The translations under genes were made by a program, and so were the position numbers. Of a DNA stretch of 64,000 nucleotides, positions 1 to 7,426 are shown piece by piece. The notes below the pieces were generated by a model. It saw only the letters and a list, made by a program, of their open reading frames with translations, made no database searches and was not told where the DNA came from. The DNA is from JABMMZ01 sp040386935 (GTDB lineage Bacteria; Bacteroidota; Bacteroidia; NS11-12g; UBA955), in the NCBI GenBank assembly GCA_040386935.1, contig JAZKEQ010000018.1:1-64000 (forward strand), written 5' to 3'. Each line of letters starts with the position of its first letter. Within the stretch, counting starts at the first letter, position 1.

Positions 1-63
1 GTTCAATGGATAGAATAGATGTTTCCTAAACATTTGATTCAGGTTCGACTCCTGGCGAGACCA
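1..63 (+). tRNA. tRNA-Arg(CCU), 5' end cut by window edge
   Basis: The anticodon arm GATGT-TTCCTAA-ACATT gives anticodon CCU (Arg, AGG codon). The T arm and the 3' acceptor strand CGAGACC plus discriminator A (position 63) follow. CCA is not encoded. The acceptor 5' strand and start of the D arm lie left of the window, so an intact gene is inferred. The same 3' part is repeated exactly at 475-536. Confidence 0.9.
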
Positions 64-64
64 C
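2..64 (+). repeat. 63-bp direct repeat, copy 1 (tRNA 3' part)
   Basis: Bases 2-64 are identical to 475-537. The repeat runs from the D arm of tRNA-Arg to one base beyond the discriminator. The flanking bases differ (g1 against a474, t65 against c538). This copy belongs to the presumably functional tRNA gene. Confidence 0.93.
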
Positions 65-66
65 TT

Positions 67-98
67 AAAAAATGCTGATAAAATTGTCAGCATTTTTT
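67..98 (+). terminator. Rho-independent terminator of tRNA-Arg / cassette left hairpin
   Basis: AAAAAATGCTGA (67-78) pairs with TCAGCATTTTTT (87-98) around the 8-base loop TAAAATTG. The 12-bp stem ends in a T tract just after the tRNA. Its TGCTGA/TCAGCA core recurs at the other cassette end (455-474). Confidence 0.85.
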
Positions 99-140
99 AT
101 TTCCGGGAAATTCAGATATTTGATTTTTAAAACTAGAGCT

Positions 141-404
141 ATGTTTACAGTCTATATTCTTTTTTCTCCCGGGCATGGCCGTTATTATATTGGACAAACC
201 AGTGATATAAATGCAAGACTAATTCGTCACAATTCGGGGTATGAACATGCTACAAAACCCTACAAACCTTGGGAAATTAAAATCACTATTACAAAAGATA
301 CTAGATCTGAAGCAATGATACTTGAAAAGAAATTGAAAAATCTTTCAAGAGAACGAATTCAACTTTTCATTCTAAAATATGGTAGTACTGACAGTCAAAT
401 TTGA
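141..404 (+). CDS. GIY-YIG family endonuclease, small single-domain
   Basis: An 87-residue protein made almost entirely of one GIY-YIG nuclease domain. VYIL (residues 4-7) and YYIG (15-18) form the signature strands, Arg26 fits the catalytic arginine of helix 1 and Glu62 the metal-binding glutamate. I start at 141 because the upstream ATG at 72 lies inside the tRNA terminator hairpin and the extra residues match nothing in the family. Related stand-alone proteins (UPF0213/YhbQ-like) are common in Bacteroidota, and their role is mostly unknown. Here the gene sits alone between duplicated tRNA 3' ends, so cutting at the tRNA gene to promote its own spread is a reasonable inference, but it is not shown by the sequence. 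Confidence 0.87.
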   Translation: MFTVYILFSPGHGRYYIGQTSDINARLIRHNSGYEHATKPYKPWEIKITITKDTRSEAMILEKKLKNLSRERIQLFILKYGSTDSQI

Positions 405-430
405 TAATTAGATCCATGGCCATTTAGCCA

Positions 431-452
431 CAGACGAAGCGTAGCTTGTCTG
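431..452. repeat. Hairpin near right end of GIY-YIG cassette
   Basis: CAGAC (431-435) pairs with GTCTG (448-452), and inside it AAGC pairs with GCTT with one unpaired G. No T tract follows, so it is not an obvious terminator. It stands next to a second hairpin at 455-474. Confidence 0.65.
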
Positions 453-454
453 GG

Positions 455-474
455 TGCTGACCGAAGCTTCAGCA
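455..474. repeat. Hairpin abutting the right tRNA repeat
   Basis: TGCTGA (455-460) and TCAGCA (469-474) form a 6-bp stem with the 8-base loop CCGAAGCT. Stem and loop length match the core of the left-end hairpin (73-92). The stem ends exactly where the tRNA repeat begins. Confidence 0.75.
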
Positions 475-536
475 TTCAATGGATAGAATAGATGTTTCCT
501 AAACATTTGATTCAGGTTCGACTCCTGGCGAGACCA
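475..536 (+). pseudogene. tRNA-Arg(CCU) 3' fragment
   Basis: It is identical to the tRNA from the D arm to the discriminator base but is preceded by hairpin sequence instead of the 5' acceptor strand expected to pair with CGAGACC. It cannot fold into a full tRNA, so it is a remnant or attachment-site copy. Confidence 0.9.
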
Positions 537-537
537 C
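475..537 (+). repeat. 63-bp direct repeat, copy 2
   Basis: Exact copy of 2-64 at an offset of 473 bp. It marks the right boundary of the cassette. Confidence 0.93.
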
Positions 538-562
538 CACGGCAGCAATTGTGGCCTTTTTT
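537..562 (+). terminator. Possible old tRNA terminator
   Basis: CCAC (537-540) can pair with GTGG (551-554), followed by CC and six T. The stem is short. It may be the terminator that followed the tRNA before the cassette arrived. Confidence 0.35.
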
Positions 563-619
563 ATTAGGTTTATTTTAATAGGTTACTACAAAAGAATAGT
601 CATTTTAGGTTTTATAATC

Positions 620-2554
620 CTACTTGACAATAATAAACTGCCTGGTTTCTATTGAATTTTTTGAAGTAACCACTGCACTGTATATGCCATTCGAAAGTTC
701 GGAGAGATCAAGTTCAATATGCAATTCAAAGTCTGTATTGTAAATAACCTTGCCTGTTACATCAATTATCTGAACATATTGAATTCCAGGTTGAGAGGAC
801 TGAAGTATAAACCTACCATTATTTGGATTTGGAAATAGCGTTATAGATTTGTCTTTCGTAATTTCTTTCAGGCTGGAAACATTACAACCGGCAAGTTTTA
901 GGGCAAAATTCAATACCTCATCTCTGTTTTTTTGTATGCCAGAACGGGTAGGGGTACAAATGGTATCCGGCACAATTCCTATGCGCTGGGTATTGGTTCC
1001 ATCAGGGAAATAAACACCAAGTGTACTAAACCCTGCTGTTAAATCTCTTGAAATATTAAAGTATGAAATATTGCCATCGGCTCCTGCTGTCTGGCTGCCA
1101 ACAATAAATGCTCCGGGCATTGCTTTCAAAATCATTGCGCTGTATTCCGCCTGGCTTTGGGTTTCCTGATTCACTAAAATAAGAACCTTGCCCTGAAATG
1201 AATTTGAATTACTAAATCCAAAGGAAGAAGCATCCCATTCAAATGTACCTGGATAGTTGACATTAGGTATTTTAAACAAAGCGCACTTAATTTGTTCAGG
1301 GAACATTAAATTAGCAATATTAAAAATTGTCCCATTTGGGTAATTCCTTATATCAAAAATTATGGCATCTTTAAATCGCAAGTCATTATACATTGAATTC
1401 ACCTCAGAATTAATCAAATTGCCCATATTGACATACCCTATATTGCAATTAATCTCCTTATAGCTTACAGTGGACAGGGTATCATTAGGATAATAGCTGA
1501 AAAAGTAATTGTCGTAAATATAAGTTGCTCTTTGGGTAGTAATATTTTTAGCAATGCCAGCACTATCTGTGAAATCAATTTTAACATTTGTATTGGGATA
1601 TCCATTCAAAATATAACTACACATGGTTCTGTGAAAAACAGCCGGATTACCCGCGGAAATATAGGGTCTTAAACTGTCTTCCATGGCCGAAACAGAAATA
1701 TTGTTAACGGCAGTTATTAAATCACCTTTTTTGATTGAATTAACATTTGATGAAACAACGGTATATTTGTTTTCAATATAGCGTAAAATTATTTTTGGGG
1801 CGTAATAATAAGTGGGCGGGGAAATATAATAAGCGCTGGTTAATCCTTCGGAATGTGCATCATCTATTCTGGATGAAAACCTCCTTATACCAAAATAAAA
1901 ATCAATTGCATTTTTCGCATTGGCGATGTATAATATATTTTTATACAAAGTTGTATCCCATGGAATATCTGTAATATCGTTATTTGGATTAAAGTACCGA
2001 ATAATATTCCAGTATTTAAAAGTGTATATTAACCTGCTGTATTCATTGGGAAATGATTGTACAATATTGGCTTTATGCATGGCACTATCATTTGGAAAAA
2101 TCAGCCAACCATAGTAGTCACCGGAATAATCATTATTCTGTACATGGCAAGATGCATGTGGCCTGTAGTTAACCCTTATTGAATCAAGTGTTGCAGACAC
2201 ATCACTGCGAAGCATTATATGATTAATCCATCCGAAATCCAAATTAAACTTCAATTCAGGAGCCATTGTATCCGGCATCATTTTATTTGGGGCTTTCTTC
2301 ATTATGCCAGCTGCTTGAATAAGTGCGCTTATCTCATCATTAAAATCACTTTTGGTAACGGCATTCTTTATAAAGGGAAGTCTATTAAGAATTATACTAT
2401 CCCAGTTAACTTTACAATCCGAGACTTCAGAATGGTAGTATTTAACAAAACCATAAATTTTACAAGTAAAGTATAATTTCTCCTGATAGGAAGGGTTTTG
2501 GGCTTTTATAAAGCAAAAATTAAGGATAAGAAATATTGACAATAAATTTTTCAT
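620..2554 (-). CDS. Secreted S41 family peptidase with T9SS type A sorting domain
   Basis: A 644-residue protein with a signal peptide (residues 1-18, ending KAQ). The body fits the S41 (C-terminal processing/tricorn-like) peptidases: a DDAH motif with His234, a PDZ-like stretch (KKGDLITAVNN), and TQSQAEY with a probable nucleophile Ser467, followed by VGSQTAGADG. The lysine expected of CtpA-type enzymes is replaced at that point by AGADG, so a tricorn-like Ser/His mechanism is more likely. The last 75 or so residues (FPNPNNGRF to QFIIVK) form a type A T9SS sorting domain, so export across the outer membrane is expected. The gene is monocistronic, with a promoter at 2572-2600. Confidence 0.88.
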   Translation of the reverse strand: MKNLLSIFLILNFCFIKAQNPSYQEKLYFTCKIYGFVKYYHSEVSDCKVNWDSIILNRLPFIKNAVTKSDFNDEISALIQAAGIMKKAPNKMMPDTMAPELKFNLDFGWINHIMLRSDVSATLDSIRVNYRPHASCHVQNNDYSGDYYGWLIFPNDSAMHKANIVQSFPNEYSRLIYTFKYWNIIRYFNPNNDITDIPWDTTLYKNILYIANAKNAIDFYFGIRRFSSRIDDAHSEGLTSAYYISPPTYYYAPKIILRYIENKYTVVSSNVNSIKKGDLITAVNNISVSAMEDSLRPYISAGNPAVFHRTMCSYILNGYPNTNVKIDFTDSAGIAKNITTQRATYIYDNYFFSYYPNDTLSTVSYKEINCNIGYVNMGNLINSEVNSMYNDLRFKDAIIFDIRNYPNGTIFNIANLMFPEQIKCALFKIPNVNYPGTFEWDASSFGFSNSNSFQGKVLILVNQETQSQAEYSAMILKAMPGAFIVGSQTAGADGNISYFNISRDLTAGFSTLGVYFPDGTNTQRIGIVPDTICTPTRSGIQKNRDEVLNFALKLAGCNVSSLKEITKDKSITLFPNPNNGRFILQSSQPGIQYVQIIDVTGKVIYNTDFELHIELDLSELSNGIYSAVVTSKNSIETRQFIIVK

Positions 2555-2571
2555 ATTGTTTGAAATTATAT

Positions 2572-2600
2572 CAAATGTAACAAAATTATCAGAAACACAA
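2572..2600 (-). promoter_or_regulatory. Bacteroidota-type promoter of the S41 gene
   Basis: On the minus strand, TTG (2598-2600), 18 bases, then TACATTTG (2572-2579), which fits TTG-N19-TAnnTTTG. The start codon is 17 bases further on. A second -7-like match lies at 2581-2588. Confidence 0.55.
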
Positions 2601-2841
2601 ACCGTATTTTGTTATTTCGTAAATATTTTCAAGGCTGAGTTTATGGAATTCTAGTGATAAATGTAACATATTCAATACTACAATGCTATATAAAATAACT
2701 TGAAAAATTCTGATATAATGGAAATTGGTCTTTTCCAAGGGCATGGTCCCATCGAAGGGACCTAAATCATTATATTTATAATGTTAAAGTGCTAAATCAA
2801 ATGCCAGAAAGTTCGACATTTCGCGCATCACCTCCACTTAA
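2601..2841. other. Non-coding stretch between two surface-protein genes
   Basis: This is the rest of the 348-base gap between the genes ending at 2903 and starting at 2554. I see no reading frame or RNA family. The only structure is a GC-rich hairpin, GGTCCC (2745-2750)/GGGACC (2757-2762) with loop ATCGAA, and no T tract. Confidence 0.5.
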
Positions 2842-2886
2842 AAAAACTAAAAATCCTCCCGCACTATGGGAGGATTTTTAGTTTTT
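2842..2886 (-). terminator. Strong bidirectional terminator
   Basis: AAAAACTAAAAATCCTCCC and its complement flank the loop GCACTAT, a 19-bp perfect stem with T tracts on both strands. It ends the minus-strand surface-protein gene that stops at 2903. Confidence 0.93.
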
Positions 2887-2902
2887 GTTGTATATAAATA
2901 AG

Positions 2903-4828
2903 TTACCTGACAAGGTAAATAACCCCGTTACACATAACAGCTTTTTCATCACCCCTCTTCAGTATCATAAGATAATAATAGGTGCCTGACGGTAAATCAT
3001 TTCCTGTATTATGTAATTTCCCGTTCCAACTTGTTTTACTTATGTCGCCTTCAAAAATCAACAGTCCCCAGCGGTTATATATTTGTATGTCGGCTTTATC
3101 CCCACATTCGGTGCGCAACCCTTCAATCATGTAATTTTTATTCAGTGAATCATCATTTCCGGGTGTAAACACATTTGGTACTCTTATCGCAGTATTGATA
3201 TAATCAATTACTACCAATTTTTCTGCTGTATCTGCACATCCTCCATTTGGGTTTTTAATAATTAGTTTTACGGAATAACTGCCTTTGGTGCTGAATGTAT
3301 GATTGATGTTAATCATAGTATAACTTGTTTTATCAAGTTCCCACAAAATAGCGCTATGATCATAATTCAGCGATTTATTAACGAACCCTGTCTTGCCTGT
3401 ACATGCATCCTGTATATATGAAAAATCTGCTTCGGGTAATGGTGGATACAATTCAAGATGTAATGTTCTGATACTATCACAACCATTAAAAGCCATAAAA
3501 GTATCGCGATATATACCTTTTGTCGCATAACCCTGAAATGAGGTACCGGGACAAATCGTATCAAAAACAGCAGTGAAGGTTTTGTTTCTGACATAAAGCT
3601 GAAGGGTACGGATACTGTCGCAACCATTGCTATTTATAAGTGTATCATTGTGAACTCCTGCAGTGGAGTGCCCTTGTGAATTTCCCCCTTCACATATTGT
3701 ATCGTACATGTATAGAAATGTAGAAGACTCAACCTTGAGTTCAAGGGTTTCTATGTAAACACATCCTTGAAAAGATACGAGCGTGTGTGAGTAAGTGCCG
3801 CTGCTTGTCAATGCCTGAGAGCCGAATTGGTAAGTCTGTCCCTTGCATATCGTCTTATCAATTATAAAAGTGTCTTTGTCCTTAACATGCAATTTTAATA
3901 CATGAATGCTGTCGCATCCAAGGTAAGTGGTGAATGTATCTCTATAATTGCCGCTAAGGGTATGACCCTGAACGCTTCCGCCTTTACAAACCGTATCGCT
4001 TTGAGAAGTGACAATAGCAGGAGTAACATTAAGCCTCAGCACAACTACTGAATCGCAGCCCGGCCGGGGTTTGAAAGTTTCTTTATATGTGCCGGTTTTA
4101 GACAGTTCTTTTGTCCCGAAAAAAAAAGAACGGCCTTCACAAATTGTTCTGTCAATCGTATCATTCAATAATGAACTGTCGAAAGGTGAAGAATTTGAAT
4201 TAGAATTAACAGATTCCTGTGCAAGAAAACCTGTACAGCAATATGCTGATTTGATATGGACTATCATCGTGTTGCTACCTCCTTTCCAGTCGTGGCAAAG
4301 CGAAACCGAAACCATACGACCCGATCCAAAACCATTATGCCAATAAGGATTGTTGGTAGGAACTGAATTGATTCTAGCGCTTTGAGGAATACCGTTAACA
4401 TAGATTTCTTCAACAGCATTGTCGACATAAAAGTCTAATTTAAGACATAAAGTTCCAGAACGATCATAGCTTCTTTCACATAAATCCTTACAAGGCAGAT
4501 TAAACGTAATCTTATAAAACAGGTCAATAGAATCGTTGTGTCGTCCGTCAGGACTAAAGGATATCCATTCACAATCCGGCCACGTGCTTCTATAATAGGA
4601 ACTTGGAATGTTATTCATCACATACGCAGGTTGGTAAGAACCGTTGATAGAGTCAATAGCAATGGTCCAGTTGAGGTCTTGATTTCCGCTGGGTATTGTT
4701 CCTCCATTGCCATCGTTACCTGTATTAAACTGTGAGGTTAATGGTGGAGACCCTTTAGACGGTGAACATTGTGCAACTACATATTCTGTCATTAACAGAT
4801 ACATCAATACAGAAAATAATAGTCTCAT
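2903..4828 (-). CDS. Gliding-associated (T9SS type B) surface protein with five Cys-paired modules
   Basis: About 641 residues. I start at 4828 (MRLLFSVLMYLL), which gives a clean signal peptide ending VVAQ; the longer frame adds 13 unlikely residues. The N-terminal 200 or so residues are Cys-rich. Five modules of about 48 residues follow, each with the pattern D-T-I/V-C-x-G near its start and GCDSI or GCV near its end, so each could form one disulfide. A PKD-like domain (ADFSYIQDACTGK onward) comes next. The C-terminus (VPNVFTPGNDDSLN, YNRWGLLIFEG, LPSGTYYYLM) is a gliding motility-associated C-terminal domain, the type B T9SS signal. The protein is probably a surface-attached or secreted adhesin-like product. 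No catalytic motif is visible. Confidence 0.85.
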   Translation of the reverse strand: MRLLFSVLMYLLMTEYVVAQCSPSKGSPPLTSQFNTGNDGNGGTIPSGNQDLNWTIAIDSINGSYQPAYVMNNIPSSYYRSTWPDCEWISFSPDGRHNDSIDLFYKITFNLPCKDLCERSYDRSGTLCLKLDFYVDNAVEEIYVNGIPQSARINSVPTNNPYWHNGFGSGRMVSVSLCHDWKGGSNTMIVHIKSAYCCTGFLAQESVNSNSNSSPFDSSLLNDTIDRTICEGRSFFFGTKELSKTGTYKETFKPRPGCDSVVVLRLNVTPAIVTSQSDTVCKGGSVQGHTLSGNYRDTFTTYLGCDSIHVLKLHVKDKDTFIIDKTICKGQTYQFGSQALTSSGTYSHTLVSFQGCVYIETLELKVESSTFLYMYDTICEGGNSQGHSTAGVHNDTLINSNGCDSIRTLQLYVRNKTFTAVFDTICPGTSFQGYATKGIYRDTFMAFNGCDSIRTLHLELYPPLPEADFSYIQDACTGKTGFVNKSLNYDHSAILWELDKTSYTMININHTFSTKGSYSVKLIIKNPNGGCADTAEKLVVIDYINTAIRVPNVFTPGNDDSLNKNYMIEGLRTECGDKADIQIYNRWGLLIFEGDISKTSWNGKLHNTGNDLPSGTYYYLMILKRGDEKAVMCNGVIYLVR

Positions 4829-4970
4829 ATGGTTACGGATTGCATGGTACCGAAAGGCTTGATACAAGTATATTAAAGTTCAGGCATATAATAAGTTAAA
4901 CGATTAAAAACAAACAGAAATTTGACACTGTTCATTTGCAATGAACTCGAAATTAAAATTAGATTTCTAT

Positions 4971-5681
4971 TTAAAAATTAAACCCAAAAATCAATGAATT
5001 GGTCATCATCAGGTCCTTTCTTCTTTCCATCTTCTCTACCTCATCATGATGATCATCCACTTCGTTCTCACTCACCTCATTTGCATCGTAAACTTTCTTT
5101 GTTAAAAAACATCCTACACCCAGATTATACCCAATATTAAATTTTTCAGTGATGTTATATTTGAAACCTGCTCCTGCATTGATTGTAAAATGAGTGCCAA
5201 CATTCACACATTCTTTTTTCATGTTATCTGTTAAACTGTTAATACCTGCTCCTGCATAAACATATGGCGCTATTTTTGAACTCTCCTTTAATAAATAACC
5301 ATTGGCAAACTTATATTTCATCGCAATGTTTCCTGAAATAATAAGCGATCTCAATTCAACCATATTCAATTTGTCGGTGCAACCCGGACATTTAAGTTCT
5401 AGGTGACTCAGTCTATCCACATCTTTCTGTGTTTGACAATAGCCAAAATGTCCTCCCCCAACCCCTATATTAAAATCAAACGATTTATTGGCATAAAGAC
5501 CAAAGTCGATATTAAACCCACCAAAGCAGGTTGTCCGGGGCTGAAAAAAACTATTCCCTAAATTTCCATTGTAATGATTGATGCCAGCACCAACAGTAAT
5601 GCCATATTTGAAATTTTTGCTTTGCCCGAAAGCATTTGCAATACAAATAAACATGATCGTAATTAGTATGTTCTTTTTCAT
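4971..5681 (-). CDS. Outer-membrane beta-barrel protein (porin-like)
   Basis: About 236 residues. The start at 5681 (MKKNILITIMFI) gives a standard signal peptide ending AFGQ. The upstream ATG at 5717 is unlikely because a promoter occupies 5700-5729. The mature protein has alternating polar/apolar strands, many Gly and aromatic residues, a GAGINHYNG opening and a terminal LIFGFNF strand ending in Phe, as in OmpA-like or PorT-family outer-membrane barrels. A loop holds several His, Asp and Glu residues (VDDHHDEVEKMERRKD), which might bind metal or simply be an exposed loop. Specific function unknown. Confidence 0.75.
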   Translation of the reverse strand: MKKNILITIMFICIANAFGQSKNFKYGITVGAGINHYNGNLGNSFFQPRTTCFGGFNIDFGLYANKSFDFNIGVGGGHFGYCQTQKDVDRLSHLELKCPGCTDKLNMVELRSLIISGNIAMKYKFANGYLLKESSKIAPYVYAGAGINSLTDNMKKECVNVGTHFTINAGAGFKYNITEKFNIGYNLGVGCFLTKKVYDANEVSENEVDDHHDEVEKMERRKDLMMTNSLIFGFNF

Positions 5682-5699
5682 AAAAAATATTGTATTTAA

Positions 5700-5729
5700 C
5701 AAATATAGAATATTCAATTACTAAATCAA
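5700..5729 (-). promoter_or_regulatory. Promoter of the beta-barrel gene
   Basis: Minus strand TTG (5727-5729), 19 bases, TATATTTG (5700-5707): an ideal match to the Bacteroidota consensus. It fixes the start codon at 5681. Confidence 0.7.
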
Positions 5730-5901
5730 TACTAATTTAAATAATTAATGTGTTAACAAAAAAACAATGCATTGCAATAATGATTATCGCTTCACTCAAA
5801 TTTATAAACTTCTCCAATTAAATATTAAAATGTTCTTTAAAAGACTGAAATTGCGACTCCAAATTTAATTCTCAAAATAACCCAATAGCGCAGCGCAAAA
5901 C

Positions 5902-6690
5902 ATGAACGATATTATCCAACAAATCAGTGTTCTATGGCAGGAAATAATCAATAATCCCGGAACATCCCTGGCCATAATTGGCAATCTGGTTATCATTGAA
6001 AGCTTACTATCTGTAGATAATGCTGCAGTATTAGCCACCATGGTAATGGATCTGCCAGAAGACAAACGAAATAAAGCCCTTAAATACGGTATTTGGGGCG
6101 CTTATTTTTTCAGAGGACTGGCAATGATATTTGCGGCAGTATTGATTAAAATATGGTGGTTAAAACCATTGGGTGGTTTATACTTGCTTTACTTGGTATA
6201 CGATTGGTATAAAGGCAAACAAACCGAATCGAAAGAAGACGACATGATAGATAAAAACAGTAATTGGCTATACAGAGCTACTGTAGGTTCAATTGGTACT
6301 TTTTGGGCAACAGTATGTCTCGTAGAATTAATGGACATGGCCTTTTCAATCGATAATGTATTTGCAGCAGTGGCCTTTACCCCCAATATTATTTTAGTTT
6401 GTATTGGTGTATTTATCGGCATACTCGCCATGCGATTCATTGCACAATGGTTTGTAAAATTGATGAGTAAATACAGCTTTCTTGAAACAGCCGCATTCAT
6501 TGTTATTGGCATATTAGGATTGAAATTATTGCTGTCACTTTATGAGCATTTTAATCCTGAAAGCGCATTCAGTATATTTCTAAGCAGTCATGCAGCAGAT
6601 ATCGGTATTTCGATTTTAACCGTTTCCATTTTCTTCATCCCTATCCTCACTTCTTTATTGTTTAATTATCCTAAAAAAAGTGATGGTTAA
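5902..6690 (+). CDS. TerC family integral membrane protein (probable metal exporter)
   Basis: A 262-residue protein with about seven membrane segments and the two family hallmarks SVDNA (near residue 37) and SIDNV (near 149), acidic motifs that line the ion path. A charged cytoplasmic loop (KGKQTESKEDDMIDK) lies between them. TerC/Alx/YkoY proteins are tied to tellurite resistance and, in better-studied members, to manganese efflux, so Mn2+ export is the likeliest role. I looked for a yybP-ykoY manganese riboswitch upstream and found no convincing one. The gene stands alone and converges on the receiver gene at 6746. Confidence 0.88.
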   Translation: MNDIIQQISVLWQEIINNPGTSLAIIGNLVIIESLLSVDNAAVLATMVMDLPEDKRNKALKYGIWGAYFFRGLAMIFAAVLIKIWWLKPLGGLYLLYLVYDWYKGKQTESKEDDMIDKNSNWLYRATVGSIGTFWATVCLVELMDMAFSIDNVFAAVAFTPNIILVCIGVFIGILAMRFIAQWFVKLMSKYSFLETAAFIVIGILGLKLLLSLYEHFNPESAFSIFLSSHAADIGISILTVSIFFIPILTSLLFNYPKKSDG

Positions 6691-6745
6691 ATAATGTTGG
6701 AATAAGAAAAAGTAAGCTAGTAGATTTTAAAATAATCAGAGCCCA

Positions 6746-7135
6746 CTAAGCGATAATTCGTTTAATTTTTTCAATACTTAGCTTAGTAAGAGGCTTGGTA
6801 ATAAAGCCTTTAATCGCTCTGTACTGGTAAGATTTTGTTTTGTCATTCTGATCAATAGAAGATGTGAAAACAAAGGTTGGTATTTTGCAACCCAATTTTT
6901 CAAATTCCTGTATAAACATCCAGCCATCCATTTTCGGCATATTGATATCAAATAAAATAACATCAGGTATCTCTTCATTATTTTGTATGGCTTTTTGCAA
7001 TTCAAACAACGCAGCTTCAGCACATGTAAATGTTTTAACTTTATTGCTAAATGCTTCCTTACTAAATAACCTATTTGTTAAATAAATAATCACCTCATCA
7101 TCATCAATAATATACGCTAAATTCACAGGTTTCAT
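6746..7135 (-). CDS. Single-domain response regulator (receiver only)
   Basis: A 129-residue CheY-like receiver with no output domain. The acidic pocket is D11-D13, the phospho-acceptor D63 (in ILFDINMPKMDGW), the switch residues T91/S92 and the conserved K114 (ITKPL). It is divergent from the NarL-type regulator at 7427, with the dyad at 7223-7244 between them. Such lone receivers usually act as phosphorelay intermediates or by protein contact. The propeller kinase at 8131 is the nearest possible phosphodonor, an inference from position only. Confidence 0.9.
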   Translation of the reverse strand: MKPVNLAYIIDDDEVIIYLTNRLFSKEAFSNKVKTFTCAEAALFELQKAIQNNEEIPDVILFDINMPKMDGWMFIQEFEKLGCKIPTFVFTSSIDQNDKTKSYQYRAIKGFITKPLTKLSIEKIKRIIA

Positions 7136-7222
7136 ATGATATTCAACCTACAAATGTCAGCATTATCAGCCAATTCAGTCGTCATTAGAATCGGCAAAAT
7201 TCAATAGAATAAAATCTCGATG

Positions 7223-7244
7223 ATTGTAGAACTATTTCTACAAT
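7223..7244. promoter_or_regulatory. Perfect 22-bp dyad, candidate operator
   Basis: ATTGTAGAA (7223-7231), four bases, TTCTACAAT (7236-7244): a perfect inverted repeat in the 291-base gap between the divergent receiver and NarL-type genes. It could be a regulator's operator or an mRNA hairpin. No protein can be assigned from sequence alone. The rest of the gap shows nothing else clear. Confidence 0.5.
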
Positions 7245-7426
7245 TTTGGCCTATTTGTTAATTTTTTCTAAACTTTTACCACTTTGATAGTACTATTTAC
7301 CCGAAATCTGCTTTTAAATTCAATAATATATATTTATAATTGTGAAAGAGTTCCAATTTAAAAATTTTACAATCCTTCTAAAAATCAAACAGCCAAATCA
7401 ATAGATTTAGGTCCCGGCCACCAGAT

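Larger units (their letters stand above)
65..537 (+). mobile_element. Putative 473-bp GIY-YIG cassette inserted at tRNA-Arg
   Basis: The segment between the two 63-bp tRNA repeats holds one gene (GIY-YIG nuclease), a terminator-like hairpin at its left end and two hairpins at its right end. A 3' tRNA duplication is the usual scar of integration into a tRNA gene, but there is no integrase or transposase. The only enzyme is the GIY-YIG protein. I infer a homing-type element that brings its own replacement tRNA 3' end. The hairpins at both ends have the stem TGCTGA/TCAGCA and an 8-base loop, which supports a discrete unit. A plain tandem duplication with later divergence is the main alternative. 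Confidence 0.6.

Noticed and set aside
72..140. Longer N-terminus for the GIY-YIG protein
   Set aside because: The ATG at 72 lies within the tRNA terminator stem and the added residues do not match the family; 141 gives the usual opening.
475..536. A second tRNA-Arg gene
   Set aside because: The 5' acceptor strand and first D-arm bases are replaced by hairpin sequence, so no cloverleaf can form. It is a 3' fragment only.
2745..2762. GGTCCC/GGGACC hairpin as a terminator
   Set aside because: No T tract on either strand and no gene end within 140 bases on the side it would serve.
4008..4346. Plus-strand 112-codon frame inside the gliding-type gene
   Set aside because: It lies fully opposite a well-supported gene with Cys-module repeats and has no promoter or homology that I recognise.
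5718..5901. Manganese riboswitch before the TerC gene
   Set aside because: I could not find the yybP-ykoY core in this AT-rich 184-base gap; only a short palindrome at 5765-5774.
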